Shown here piece by piece: positions 23,505 through 32,969 of a DNA stretch of 49,400 bases. The notes under the pieces were generated by a model. The model saw only the letters and a list, made by a program, of their open reading frames with translations, ran no database searches and was not told where the DNA came from. Position 1 is the first letter of the stretch, and every line of letters begins with the position of its first letter. Both the position numbers and the translations under genes were made by a program. The DNA is from Methylotenera_A sp031381645 (lineage in GTDB: Bacteria > Pseudomonadota > Gammaproteobacteria > Burkholderiales > Methylophilaceae), in contig JANMYB010000038.1 in the NCBI GenBank assembly GCA_031381645.1, positions 1 to 49,400 on the forward strand, written 5' to 3'.

Positions 23505-25454
23505 TTAATTTCCTAATTGTAGCAGCACATCAAACAGTTGACTGGCTATCTGCATCATCTTGCCAGCAGCTTGATAGGCTTGCTGGTAACGCAGTAGATT
23601 GGTTGCTTCTTCATCCAAATTTACGCCAGATTCTGACTGTATCGCCGCAGTGGCTTGTTCAAGCACTTTAGCTTCAGTTTCTCCAATAACTTTCAGCTCA
23701 CGAGCCTTGTTGCCGACAGTATTAACCATTTCACTAAATGCGCCTGAGTAAGTGGTTTTACTATTGTTTAATGTGCCTTGGCTTTGTAGAGCTGCCAGTA
23801 GCAAGCCATTACGGTTATCGCCAGGGCCGTTGCTAGTATTGGGTGTGATAGTAAATTGGTCACCATTTGCAGGCGCGCCAGTAATGGCGAAACTTAAACC
23901 CCCAACGGTAATGGTGGCGCCGCTGGTATAGGTGATTGGTGTGCCCGCAGGGAAAGTTGTTGTTACTCCGCCAGAAGTTACGGTAACTGGTTGCGTGGAA
24001 GGTGCAAGACTCAACGTGCCTGGAATACCAGAGGTGTAGGTGAGCCCCAATGCGCTAACCAAAGGGCTTGCAGCATAGGTGCTGCCTGCGCTTGGTGCGC
24101 TAATAATACCTGAGCCTGTATTACCCATACTATTCAACGAGCTTAATGCTGGTGCACCAACTGCTAATTTGCTGGTGTCAGAAAATACTAGACTAAAGTT
24201 AGTTGCTGCATTTTGTGTAGGTCTGATGACAAAATCATCGCCTGCAAGCACGGTGCCAGAGGTTTGGCTAAAGCTTAGGCCATCCAACGTTTGCGGCAAA
24301 CTGGTAAAGCTCTGTACGGTTTTATCGCTAAGGCGTGTGATTTTATAATTGGTGCCATCATACTGCAGACGGTAATCGCTGCTAGTAATTGCGCGGGCAT
24401 CTACAATTTTACTGTCAATAACGGCTGTGCCAGTATTGTTGCTATTAAAGCTCACTGCAGGGTCAGGAATGCTAAACAGAGCACCACCAGGGTTGCCATT
24501 TTTGTCTAAACCTTGTGCATGTTGAGTGTTAAAGGTGCCTGCAAGCGTTACCGCTATTTGGCCTAGTTGATTTTGTATGGCGTCTAGCGATTCTGAGCGA
24601 AATTGCAGTAAACCGCCAATGGCGCCGCCTGGCAGACTATCGCTACCCAAAACAGTGGTTTTGGTTTTGCTTTGATACGCCACTTCTAGGCGACCTGCGT
24701 CTGAAGGGGATGAGGTAGCAATCAGCGAGTTAGTGACTGTGCCAACAACTAATGGCAAACCATTGCCTATAAATATGTTGTAGCTACCTTGGTTTTGTTG
24801 CACTACAGTTGTTTTGATTTGCTTGCTGAGTTCCATTACTAGCTGATCGCGTTGATCCATCAAGTCATTGGGAGGATTGCCAGCTGCATTAATCGCCTTT
24901 TCAATAACATCATTAAGTCTGGCAATTTGTTTTGCATAGCTATTCACTGAGTTCACAGCAGACGTGAGCTGTGTGTTGACATTGTCGCGGATTTCGTTAA
25001 GACGGTTGCTAGTGCTATTGAATCGGTTTACCAAAGATTGTGTATAAGACAACATGCTTTGTCTTGTTGGCGTGTCGTTCGGATTTGCAGCTAGACTTTG
25101 TACACTGGTAAAGAAATTATTGAGCGCAGGATTGAGTCCAGCTGAGGCGTCCGAGAGCATATTTTCTATGTTGCTAAGATTCGCGCTATAGATATTGATA
25201 CCAGCGCTAACTGATTGACTATTCACAGCTTGTTTGGCTAATATTTCGCTGTATACGCGTGTTACAGCAGCAATTTCGGTACCTTGACCAATATAGCCAT
25301 AACCGAAGTTCTGTGCTTGCGCCGCAGACTGAACCACTACTTGCCGTGAGTAGCCAGGCGTGGATGCATTGGCGATATTATGCCCTGTCGTGCTAAGCCC
25401 AACTTGAGCCGCATTCAGCGCACTTGATCCTATGCTTAAAATATTAGAAGCCAT
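23505..25454 (-). CDS. flgK: Hook-filament junction protein FlgK (HAP1)
   Basis: This 649-residue protein forms the first junction ring on the hook. The N-terminus (IGSSALNAAQVGLSTTGHNI, ANASTPGYSRQ) and the C-terminus (ATNLLRYQQAYQAAGKMMQIA) are the rod/hook-type D0 helices. The centre (about 340-560) is variable and rich in S, T and G. The gene is preceded by a sigma-28 site at 25491-25517, which puts flgKL in the late class. The length is in the upper normal range. Confidence 0.97.
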   Translation of the reverse strand: MASNILSIGSSALNAAQVGLSTTGHNIANASTPGYSRQVVVQSAAQAQNFGYGYIGQGTEIAAVTRVYSEILAKQAVNSQSVSAGINIYSANLSNIENMLSDASAGLNPALNNFFTSVQSLAANPNDTPTRQSMLSYTQSLVNRFNSTSNRLNEIRDNVNTQLTSAVNSVNSYAKQIARLNDVIEKAINAAGNPPNDLMDQRDQLVMELSKQIKTTVVQQNQGSYNIFIGNGLPLVVGTVTNSLIATSSPSDAGRLEVAYQSKTKTTVLGSDSLPGGAIGGLLQFRSESLDAIQNQLGQIAVTLAGTFNTQHAQGLDKNGNPGGALFSIPDPAVSFNSNNTGTAVIDSKIVDARAITSSDYRLQYDGTNYKITRLSDKTVQSFTSLPQTLDGLSFSQTSGTVLAGDDFVIRPTQNAATNFSLVFSDTSKLAVGAPALSSLNSMGNTGSGIISAPSAGSTYAASPLVSALGLTYTSGIPGTLSLAPSTQPVTVTSGGVTTTFPAGTPITYTSGATITVGGLSFAITGAPANGDQFTITPNTSNGPGDNRNGLLLAALQSQGTLNNSKTTYSGAFSEMVNTVGNKARELKVIGETEAKVLEQATAAIQSESGVNLDEEATNLLRYQQAYQAAGKMMQIASQLFDVLLQLGN

Positions 25455-25490
25455 GATTTCTTTTCGTCAAAATCTATAATATTAAGTTTG

Positions 25491-25517
25491 ATGACGGCAT
25501 AAAAAAATAATACTTTA
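25491..25517 (-). promoter_or_regulatory. Sigma-28 promoter of flgKL
   Basis: On the minus strand TAAAGTAT-N11-GCCGTCAT matches the FliA -35 well and the -10 partly (GCCG kept). It lies in the 84-nt flgJ-flgK gap, about 35 nt before the flgK ATG. Position and spacing support it. Confidence 0.65.
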
Positions 25518-25538
25518 GGCCGAAGGTTGATTTATTTT

Positions 25539-26498
25539 TTATGATGCTGAAAATTTTTGTATCACACTGGCTAATTTACTAGCGTAGTTGGGGTCTGTAG
25601 CGTAGCCAGCCTTTTGCATGGCTTGCGCATAATCTTTTGCATTATGTAAGTTAGCTAACACGTTTTGATAGCGCGGGTCGTTTAGCATAATGTTGGCAAA
25701 ATCTTTAAAAGAGTCGGCGTAATTATCGTAAGCGCGAAATTTTTCGATACGCTTTTGTTTGATGCCATCAATGTATTCTGTTGTGAGCGTTTCAACGACC
25801 TTGCCGCTCCATTTACTGGTTGCCTTAATGCCAAATAAATTATTGCTTGGCATGCCATTGATATCTTTAATTTCGCGTTTGCCCCAGCCGCTTTCCAGCG
25901 CGGCTTGGCCAAGCATAAAATGAGCGGGCATGCCTGAGGTGCGACTGGCGACCTCAGCATGTTGTGCCATGCGGTCTTTAAATTCATCCGCATCGCCGCT
26001 TAAAGGCTTGTTGTTTAAAATTGAGTTGTTAGCTGACGAGCCATCAGCAGGCACTTTTTTATATTCTACAGAATTTGGCTCAGAGTTTTTTGCTGTATTG
26101 GGTGAAAGTGGGTTGCTAATTAGCGTGGCTGCTAAGAGCAGACCTGGGCCAACATCGGTAATTGCATGTTGCATGGCGTTACTAACTGCATGACTACTTT
26201 TACTTAATTGCTTAGCTAGCACATCCGCCAGTCCTAGACCTTTTGAGGCAAAGTTGCTACTTAACTGTTGATCAAGCATTGATGTAAAAGTACGGCTTTG
26301 CTCGTTATCGAAAGGACTATCTTGCGGCGTGGCTTCGCGCATGCTTTTCAGCATCATGTTCATGAAGATGGCTTCAAACTGTTTTGCAACGTCTTTAATC
26401 GCTTCTGGAGAATTTTCTTTGGCGGCAAGTTTGAGCTTATTCAAGCCATTAACATCAAAGGCAACGTTTCCCGATAGGTTGGTAGCATTCATCATCAT
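25539..26498 (-). CDS. flgJ: Rod-cap protein and peptidoglycan hydrolase FlgJ
   Basis: This 319-residue protein has two domains. The N-terminal rod-binding part (about 30-100) carries AKQFEAIFMNMMLKSMREA. The C-terminal glucosaminidase part (about 175-319) has the catalytic glutamate E202 in AALESGWGKREI and the block NNLFGIKA. It cuts the cell wall so that the rod can pass and caps the growing rod. The two halves are joined by a linker of about 70 residues. The start is one of three consecutive ATGs after GAAAGAGG. Confidence 0.97.
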   Translation of the reverse strand: MMMNATNLSGNVAFDVNGLNKLKLAAKENSPEAIKDVAKQFEAIFMNMMLKSMREATPQDSPFDNEQSRTFTSMLDQQLSSNFASKGLGLADVLAKQLSKSSHAVSNAMQHAITDVGPGLLLAATLISNPLSPNTAKNSEPNSVEYKKVPADGSSANNSILNNKPLSGDADEFKDRMAQHAEVASRTSGMPAHFMLGQAALESGWGKREIKDINGMPSNNLFGIKATSKWSGKVVETLTTEYIDGIKQKRIEKFRAYDNYADSFKDFANIMLNDPRYQNVLANLHNAKDYAQAMQKAGYATDPNYASKLASVIQKFSAS

Positions 26499-26522
26499 AT
26501 AAAAACCTCTTTCATTTTCATG

Positions 26523-27665
26523 TTAGATAATTTCTAATTCAGCCCGTAAGGAACCAGCTGCTTTCATGGCTTGCAGAATTGCGAGTAAATCTTGCGGTGT
26601 TGCGCCAATCGCATTGAGCGCCTTAACGACATCTGACAAGTTAGCACCGCTATTAAGCTTTAAAACTTTGCCTGGCTCTTTGTTAATATCAATTCTTGAA
26701 ACTGCCGTTGAAATGGTCTGTCCATTAGAAAATAGACCTGGCTGACTGATGACGGGCGCGGTATCTATCACCACTGATAAATTACCATGTGATACAGCGC
26801 AGCTATCTAATGTCACCGCTTTGTTCATGACAACTGAGCCTGTGCGTGCGTTTAGGATGATTTTTGCAGAGCCTGCGGCAGGAGAAATGTCGATAGACTC
26901 TAGTGCTGCAAGAAATGCGACACGGCTGTTATTATTTGGGGGTTGAACACGAATTACGCGACCATCTTGTGCGAAGGCAGTATTTTGGCCAAATTTACGA
27001 TTAATCGCATCGACTACAAGCGATGCTGTAGAAAAGTCTGACTCTCTAAGTTCTAGATTAACGGCGTCAGTTTGGCTAATCGGGTTAGGTAGTGCGCGCT
27101 CAACGGTGGCACCATCTGAAATGCGACCTACGCTTAAGTGATTGATTTGTGTTTGGCTGCCATTGGCTGAAGCGCCAACGCCGCCGACTACCAAGTTACC
27201 TTGCGCGACGGCGTAAATCTGGCCGTCTGCGCCTTTAAGTGGTGTCATCAAAAGCGTGCCACCGCGTAAGCTCTTGGCGTTACCCATGGATGAAACTGTG
27301 ATATCTAAAGTTTGACCAGGTTGCGCAAAGGCAGGCAGGCTACTGGTGATGATGACAGAAGCTACATTTTTTAGTTGTAGATTAGTACCAGGTGGCAAAC
27401 TCACGCCCATTTGTTGCATCATGCTGAGAATACTTTGTACGGTAAATGGCGTTTGCGTGGTTTGGTCACCTGTACCATCTAAACCAACAACCAAGCCATA
27501 ACCAATCAACTGGTTGCTTCTAACACCTTGGATAGACGTGATGTCTTTGAGCCTTTCTGCATGCGCAGTTGGGAGTAGAAATACACATAAAAAAAGTAGA
27601 AAAAAGACTATTTCAAGATGTTTTTTAACTAGTAATCCTGCTGTTTTTTTTAATAAAAGATTCAT
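26523..27665 (-). CDS. flgI: Flagellar P-ring protein FlgI
   Basis: This is the periplasmic ring around the rod. A Sec signal peptide of about 36 residues ends PTAHA, followed by RLKDITSIQGVRSNQLIGYGL and LVVGLDGTGDQT, hallmarks of FlgI. From ATG 27665 the product is 380 residues. An alternative GTG start at 27695 would add ten residues, overlap flgH by 11 nt and give an unusually long signal region. Neither start has a clear ribosome site, so coupling to flgH translation is likely. Confidence 0.95.
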   Translation of the reverse strand: MNLLLKKTAGLLVKKHLEIVFFLLFLCVFLLPTAHAERLKDITSIQGVRSNQLIGYGLVVGLDGTGDQTTQTPFTVQSILSMMQQMGVSLPPGTNLQLKNVASVIITSSLPAFAQPGQTLDITVSSMGNAKSLRGGTLLMTPLKGADGQIYAVAQGNLVVGGVGASANGSQTQINHLSVGRISDGATVERALPNPISQTDAVNLELRESDFSTASLVVDAINRKFGQNTAFAQDGRVIRVQPPNNNSRVAFLAALESIDISPAAGSAKIILNARTGSVVMNKAVTLDSCAVSHGNLSVVIDTAPVISQPGLFSNGQTISTAVSRIDINKEPGKVLKLNSGANLSDVVKALNAIGATPQDLLAILQAMKAAGSLRAELEII

Positions 27666-27684
27666 ATTTTTTGCGTTCTGGGGT

Positions 27685-28347
27685 TTAAAGCGCACCCATG
27701 CTTAAGAAAAAGCGTGCGAACATAGAAAGAACTTCAGCGGCATCAATTTTAGTATTGGTTCTATACTCAACGCGGGCATCTGCCACTTTAGTTGATATGA
27801 CCACATTGCCTGCAGTAATCGTGTCAGGATTCACAACACCAGAAAAACGTACAAACTCAGTACCTTTATCAAATGAAACTTGTTTTTCACCACTCACTAC
27901 CAAATTACCATTGGCTAAAACCTCGATGACTGTGGCAGTGACAGAGCCATTAAAGACATTGCTTGCATTGGAGTCTGCTTTGTCTTCATAAGAAAGTGCG
28001 GAGCTTGCCTTTAAAGTAGCTTTGGGTACTGCAACGCCAAGAAAGCTACTAATGGAAGAATCTACTTTCCCGTCTTTACTGCCTGAGCTACCACCTGTTT
28101 TAGTCGCAGAAGTATTCTCTGCAATGTTAATCGTTAGAATATCGCCTACAAAACGTGGACGCCTATCTTCAAACATAGGTCGATAAGCTGCGCTGTTGAA
28201 TATTGCCCCGTTTTTTACTGTGGATGTTGTTGTAGCCTGTGGTTTCGCAGTCATTGGTTGTTTGACAATAGAGTCAGGCGCAATCGCACAGCCGCTCAAG
28301 AGCAATGTGCTAAAAAATATATAAGTTTTAATATTAAACATAGTCAT
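27685..28347 (-). CDS. flgH: Flagellar L-ring lipoprotein FlgH
   Basis: This 220-residue outer-membrane lipoprotein has its lipobox LLSGC with lipidated C20. The conserved middle reads MFEDRRPRFVGDILTINIAENTSA, split across about residues 58-82. The C-terminus (VEYRTNTKIDAAEVLSMFARFFLS) is typical. It forms the outer bushing of the rod with FlgI, which is encoded next. Confidence 0.97.
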   Translation of the reverse strand: MTMFNIKTYIFFSTLLLSGCAIAPDSIVKQPMTAKPQATTTSTVKNGAIFNSAAYRPMFEDRRPRFVGDILTINIAENTSATKTGGSSGSKDGKVDSSISSFLGVAVPKATLKASSALSYEDKADSNASNVFNGSVTATVIEVLANGNLVVSGEKQVSFDKGTEFVRFSGVVNPDTITAGNVVISTKVADARVEYRTNTKIDAAEVLSMFARFFLSMGAL

Positions 28348-28357
28348 ACTTTATTCA

Positions 28358-29140
28358 TTACATTTGAGTGAGTTTTTGTAACATTTGATCAGATGTCGTA
28401 ATGGCCTTGCTATTGATTTCGTAGGCGCGTTGGGTTTGAATCATGTTCACTAACTCTTCCACCACGTTAACATTAGAAGTTTCCACATAACCTTGTGACA
28501 AAATACCTGCACCATTGGCACCAGGCGCATTGGTACTAGCATTGCCAGAAGCACCCGTTTCTACAAACAAGTTTTCACCTTTGCCTAGTAAACCAGCTGG
28601 ATTAATAAAGGTAGCAAGTTGCAACGATCCAACTTGAGTGGCCGCTGCCGAACCAGAAGTGGTCACGGAGATGGTGCCATCACGACCTATAGTCAAGCTT
28701 TGGGCGGTCGCTGGAATTGTGATGGCGGGCTGTACGGGAAATCCGCTTGAAGTCACTAGCTGGCCTTGGCTATCTACTTGAAAAGAGCCATCCCGAGTGT
28801 AGGCAGTAGTGCCGTCTGGTAGCAGTACTTGAAAGAAACCTGAACCTTGAATTGCAACGTCTTTATCGTTACTGGTTTGTTGTAAGTTACCTTGGGTAAA
28901 AATACGCTCAGTGGCAACAGGTCGCACGCCCGTACCAAGCTGCAAGCCAGAAGGTAACTGCGTTTGCTGCGAAGTTTGAGCTCCAGGCTGACGGATGTTT
29001 TGATAGAGCAAATCTTCAAATACTGCTCGCGAACGTTTAAAGCCGTTCGTGCTGACGTTAGCCAAGTTGTTGGCAATTACGTCCATTTGCGTTTGCTGGG
29101 CATCTAGGCCGGTTTTAGAAATCCATAGTGAGCGTATCAT
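28358..29140 (-). CDS. flgG: Distal rod protein FlgG
   Basis: This 260-residue axial protein has the N-terminal D0 motif LWISKTGLDAQQ and ANNLANVSTNGFKRSRA. Its C-terminus, VNVVEELVNMIQTQRAYEIN, is shared by rod and hook proteins. The length of 260 is the FlgG norm. It lies 42 nt after flgF and 10 nt before flgH. Confidence 0.98.
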   Translation of the reverse strand: MIRSLWISKTGLDAQQTQMDVIANNLANVSTNGFKRSRAVFEDLLYQNIRQPGAQTSQQTQLPSGLQLGTGVRPVATERIFTQGNLQQTSNDKDVAIQGSGFFQVLLPDGTTAYTRDGSFQVDSQGQLVTSSGFPVQPAITIPATAQSLTIGRDGTISVTTSGSAAATQVGSLQLATFINPAGLLGKGENLFVETGASGNASTNAPGANGAGILSQGYVETSNVNVVEELVNMIQTQRAYEINSKAITTSDQMLQKLTQM

Positions 29141-29182
29141 TTTGCTTCCTTTTTTATCTAATTAATAATAAACCAACCACGC

Positions 29183-29920
29183 TTAACCCATACTCATGAG
29201 TTGACTGGCTTTATTAGCGTTATTCTCAGCGCTCTGCACCAGCTTCATTTGCGTTTCAAATTGTCTAGCAAGACTGATCATGGTGACCATAGCATCCACT
29301 ACATTGACATTGCTGCCCTCGAGCGCGCCACTAACTACGTTGACGTTGGCATCAACTTCGGCGCTACCGCTTTTGGCGACAAATAATCCGTCATCAGACC
29401 GTACCAAATCTGCTTCTGGCGGATTGACTAATTTAAGGCGCCCAATCGCATTTGATGGCCCAGGCAAGGTGCCGTTAGCGACCGATGACACAGTACCGTC
29501 TTTGGCGATAGAAATAGTAACGTCCGGTGGAATGCTAATTGGACCACCATCACCCATGACAGTGAGGCCAGAGGCGGTTTGCAGCAAGCCATTTTCGCTG
29601 ACTTTTAGCGATCCATTGCGAGTGTAACCTTCAGATCCATCAGCGCGTTGCACCGCTAGCCAGCCTTTGCCTTGAATTGCCACATCCAAATCACGACTGG
29701 TGGCTTGAATTGGTCCCGGGTTAAAGTCTGCGCCCACAGTTGCATCAACAACAAAAACACGTGTTGGCAGGCCTTGACCGACGACAGGTACTGCTCGAAA
29801 TGAATCTACTTGTGCCTTAAAGCCTGTGGAAGTTGCATTGGCCAAGTTGTGTGCGGTCGTTGCTTGCTGTTCAAGGATATGTTTTGCGCCTGTCATGGCG
29901 GTATATATCATGCGATCCAT
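29183..29920 (-). CDS. flgF: Proximal rod protein FlgF
   Basis: This 245-residue rod protein starts MDRMIYTAMTGAKHILEQQ, with the rod motif HNLANATSTGFKAQ and the C-terminal NVNVVDAMVTMISLARQFE. Order and length separate it from FlgG. The ribosome site is a strong GGAGG. Confidence 0.97.
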   Translation of the reverse strand: MDRMIYTAMTGAKHILEQQATTAHNLANATSTGFKAQVDSFRAVPVVGQGLPTRVFVVDATVGADFNPGPIQATSRDLDVAIQGKGWLAVQRADGSEGYTRNGSLKVSENGLLQTASGLTVMGDGGPISIPPDVTISIAKDGTVSSVANGTLPGPSNAIGRLKLVNPPEADLVRSDDGLFVAKSGSAEVDANVNVVSGALEGSNVNVVDAMVTMISLARQFETQMKLVQSAENNANKASQLMSMG

Positions 29921-29945
29921 GGTGAGCCTCCTATTAACTTACCAA

Positions 29946-31175
29946 TTAGCGTAGGTTAACAAGTGTTTGTAACACTTGATCTTGCGTTTTAATAGTTTGT
30001 GCATTGGCTTGATAAACGCGCTGTGCAGTAATCATATTTACCAGCTCTGCAGTCAAATCCACATTAGAGTCTTCAACTGCAGATGATTGCAGCACGCCTA
30101 ATGAGCCAGTGTTGGGTGTGCCAACAAGCGATGCACCTGAAGACGCACTTTCAGCCCAGGCGTTACCACCTAGCGATTGCAAACCATTTGGGTTAACAAA
30201 GTTGGCTAGTACAACTTGCCCTAAAATTCTAGATTGACCATTGGTATAACGGCCAACAATGGTGCCATCTGAGCCAGTATTAAAACCAGCCAAGCGGCCA
30301 GAAGTAAAGCCATCTTGCGATAAGCTATTAACACTGAAGTTAGAGCCAAATTGCGTACTTCCAGAATAATCTAAAGTCATCGGAACAGGCGAAGTTGCCC
30401 CCGTAGTCACGGCAAAAGATACTGGAGCGGCGTTGGACGGGGTAACGGTAGGTGCAATGCCAGTACCAGTAAACGTAAGCGAAGCGGTAGGTGTTGGCAG
30501 TGCTGTAGTAGGTACGCCATCTGCTGCAGTGAATACATCCCATGCGCCTGCTGCAGTTTTCACGAAGAAGCTTTGTAAAGTGTGCGAATTGCCTAAGCTA
30601 TCAAACACCGTGACAGCGGTAGAGTTATGGTAAGTCGTTGGGTCTGCAGGATCAAATCCTGCAGCAGGAAGCGGCGTATTACGCGAATCCAGATTGACTA
30701 AGCCAACGACTGTAGCAGTGGCAGAAGGCTGTAAATCACCAGTATCAATATTAAGCTCAGTTGGAGCGCCACTTGAAAGCACGCCAGTGGTGCTTGCTGA
30801 ATAGCCAGTCAAACGCTTGCTTTCAGCGTCAACAATATAGCCGAACTTGTCCATTTGGAACTGGCCATTGCGGGAATAAGTAATTGCGCCATTATTACTC
30901 ATGCGGAAAAAGCCGCCACCATTAATGGCGATATCAAGCGAGTTGTTAGTAGCAGTGATATTGCCCTGCGTGTATTGCTGGGCAACACTAGAAACTTTGG
31001 TGCCAATACCGATTTGCGAAGCGCCGCCGCCATTGAGGGAGTTTGCAAACACGTCGGCAAATTCTGCACGAGATTGCTTGAAACCCACAGTGTTGGCATT
31101 AGATATATTATTTCCAATCACTTCTAGTTGTTTTGATGCTGCATTAAGACCGCTTAAACCTTGTTGAAAACTCAT
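29946..31175 (-). CDS. flgE: Flagellar hook protein FlgE
   Basis: This 409-residue subunit forms the universal joint. The N-terminal D0 part has FQQGLSGLNAASKQLEVIG and NNISNANTVGFKQSRAEF. The C-terminal part, LTAELVNMITAQRVYQANAQ, is conserved. The middle (about 140-330) contains the variable D1/D2 domains. It follows flgD, the hook-cap gene, by 30 nt. Confidence 0.98.
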   Translation of the reverse strand: MSFQQGLSGLNAASKQLEVIGNNISNANTVGFKQSRAEFADVFANSLNGGGASQIGIGTKVSSVAQQYTQGNITATNNSLDIAINGGGFFRMSNNGAITYSRNGQFQMDKFGYIVDAESKRLTGYSASTTGVLSSGAPTELNIDTGDLQPSATATVVGLVNLDSRNTPLPAAGFDPADPTTYHNSTAVTVFDSLGNSHTLQSFFVKTAAGAWDVFTAADGVPTTALPTPTASLTFTGTGIAPTVTPSNAAPVSFAVTTGATSPVPMTLDYSGSTQFGSNFSVNSLSQDGFTSGRLAGFNTGSDGTIVGRYTNGQSRILGQVVLANFVNPNGLQSLGGNAWAESASSGASLVGTPNTGSLGVLQSSAVEDSNVDLTAELVNMITAQRVYQANAQTIKTQDQVLQTLVNLR

Positions 31176-31205
31176 GTTGTGCTCCTAGTTTTGTTGAGTT
31201 AATAG

Positions 31206-31883
31206 TTAAAAAATTTCTTTTACGTCGTTGGTACTTACAGATGTCAAATTGCTCAAATTTAGCTTAATGCCATTGGCGTTATTTGAGATGCTCATTACCT
31301 GTGCGTAGCTTAGGCTGTCTGCTGTAACGCTCTGACCAGCGGCAGTTGCGGTGACTTCAAGTTTATAGCTACCAGTTTTGGCAACTGAACCATCATTAGC
31401 AAATCCATCCCAGCTTAAAGGCAATACGCCAGCGTCTTGCGCACCGAGCTCCAGTGTTCTAATGGTGGCGCCAGCCGAGTCCTTAATGGTGACGGTTAGT
31501 TTGTCTGCGCCTATAGGTAAATCAACACCAAAGAACCCACCTGTGCCGCTGGTGCCCACTCCATTGCCAGCCACCAATACGTTGTGACCAATCATGCTTG
31601 ATGCTTGATAAGACTGACCCGTTTGTACGCTACCAATCAATGACTCCAGCGTATTATTGAGCTTGTCGATACCAGTTACAGTAGATAGCTGTGCCATTTG
31701 GCTGGTAACTTGGGCGTTATCCATCGGGTTGAGTGGATCTTGGTTTTTCATCTGCGTGACTAGCAGTGTCATAAATCGATCTTGCGCCTTGTCTATGCTG
31801 TTTGCCGTTGAGTTTTTCTTGCCATTTACACTGTCTAGCAAGGCCTGTGCGGGCGAGTTTGAGGTGCTTTGTACTGTGGACAT
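31206..31883 (-). CDS. flgD: Hook-capping protein FlgD
   Basis: This 225-residue scaffold sits at the hook tip during assembly. The N-terminal part carries FMTLLVTQMKNQDPLNPMDN and AQVTSQMAQLSTVTGIDKLN, the FlgD signature. The C-terminal half forms the Ig-like/Tudor pair (about 105-215). The ribosome site is AAAGGAAG. Confidence 0.97.
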   Translation of the reverse strand: MSTVQSTSNSPAQALLDSVNGKKNSTANSIDKAQDRFMTLLVTQMKNQDPLNPMDNAQVTSQMAQLSTVTGIDKLNNTLESLIGSVQTGQSYQASSMIGHNVLVAGNGVGTSGTGGFFGVDLPIGADKLTVTIKDSAGATIRTLELGAQDAGVLPLSWDGFANDGSVAKTGSYKLEVTATAAGQSVTADSLSYAQVMSISNNANGIKLNLSNLTSVSTNDVKEIF

Positions 31884-31915
31884 GGTGGGCTTCCTTTATA
31901 TTTTAGTTAGGACTA

Positions 31916-32320
31916 TTACTGACCTATCGTCAGCGTTTTAAGCAGCATAGTTTTGGCTGCATTCATGGTTTCTACGTTGTTTTGGTAGGCGCGAGAGGCG
32001 GAAATCATGTTCACCATCTCCTCAGTCACATTGACATTGGGCATGGTGACGTAGCCTTTTTCGTCGGCCATCGGATGTTTAGGGTCGTATAACACTTTAG
32101 GTGGCGCAGTGTCTTCTACCACTTTTAACACCTTAACGCCGTTGGCATCGGGCGAATTACTTGGTGTTGCAGCAAATACAACCTGCTTAGATTTGTAGGG
32201 CGTACCATTGGCGCTGGTCGCACTATCGGCATTGGCTAGGTTGCTGGCCACGGTATTTAAGCGTTGCGATTGCGCGCTCATGGCAGAGCCAGAAATATTA
32301 AATACATTAAAAAGAGACAT
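31916..32320 (-). CDS. flgC: Proximal rod protein FlgC
   Basis: This 134-residue rod protein has FNISGSAMSAQSQRLNTVA and SNLANADSATS at the N-terminus, with GYVTMPNVNVTEEMVNMISA and the final AYQNNVETMNAAKTML. Length and motifs are typical. The ribosome site is AAAGGAA. Confidence 0.97.
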   Translation of the reverse strand: MSLFNVFNISGSAMSAQSQRLNTVASNLANADSATSANGTPYKSKQVVFAATPSNSPDANGVKVLKVVEDTAPPKVLYDPKHPMADEKGYVTMPNVNVTEEMVNMISASRAYQNNVETMNAAKTMLLKTLTIGQ

Positions 32321-32342
32321 TTTTATTCCTTTTTAGAAGACG

Positions 32343-32762
32343 CTATTGGCCTTGAATTGCTGCTAGCATTTTTTTAAGTTGCCCATTAATCATGGTTAAA
32401 CTGGCTTCGTATCGAATCGCATTGTCGACAAATTGATTGCGCTCCACGTCCATATCCACTGTGTTGCCATCCACGCTGCCTTGTATAATGGGGCGAAATA
32501 AAGGTTCGCTGGGAGCGCCATTTGACGAACCCTGCAGAGGTATTCCATTTAAATGTTGTGATGAGGTCTTAGCAATATTGAACGCTTCTCTACCCATTCC
32601 AGCTGCCGCACCTTGCATGGCAGATTTAAAATCGATGTCGCGCGCTTTATAATTTGGTGTATCGGCATTGGCAATATTCGCCGCGATAAGCTCTTGACGC
32701 TGACCGCGCACCCTCAATGCACTCTGGTGAAAACTCAAAGCTGCATCTAATTTATTCAACAT
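32343..32762 (-). CDS. flgB: Proximal rod protein FlgB
   Basis: This 139-residue rod protein has LSFHQSALRVRGQRQELIA and ANIANADTPNYKARDIDF. ATG 32762 is chosen because AAAGGA is about 8 nt upstream; the in-frame ATG two codons earlier (32768) would be too close to it. It is the first gene of the long leftward run flgBCDEFGHIJ and is divergent from flgA. Confidence 0.97.
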   Translation of the reverse strand: MLNKLDAALSFHQSALRVRGQRQELIAANIANADTPNYKARDIDFKSAMQGAAAGMGREAFNIAKTSSQHLNGIPLQGSSNGAPSEPLFRPIIQGSVDGNTVDMDVERNQFVDNAIRYEASLTMINGQLKKMLAAIQGQ

Positions 32763-32877
32763 CCTCATTTCCTTTCACAACAGCCCATGTACTTTTAATT
32801 AAAGAAAAGACATTTTTTGCCGTTAATATTTATGTGAGCTAGTCTAGGATTAAAAGAGCTACTTTAATTGCGAAAGT

Positions 32878-32910
32878 AAAAGGGTAAATCATCCCCTTTT
32901 CTATGATTTA
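32878..32910. promoter_or_regulatory. Overlapping dyads between divergent flgB and flgA
   Basis: AAAAGGG (32878-32884) pairs with CCCTTTT (32894-32900). TAAATCAT (32885-32892) pairs with ATGATTTA (32903-32910). The two stems overlap and could not form together in RNA. A regulator site controlling both operons is one reading. I found no sigma-28 or sigma-54 box in this gap. Confidence 0.4.
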
Positions 32911-32969
32911 GTTTGCTGGGGACTCAGTAGAATGCATATTCATAAATTTGCCTTTACTGATGGATTGAT

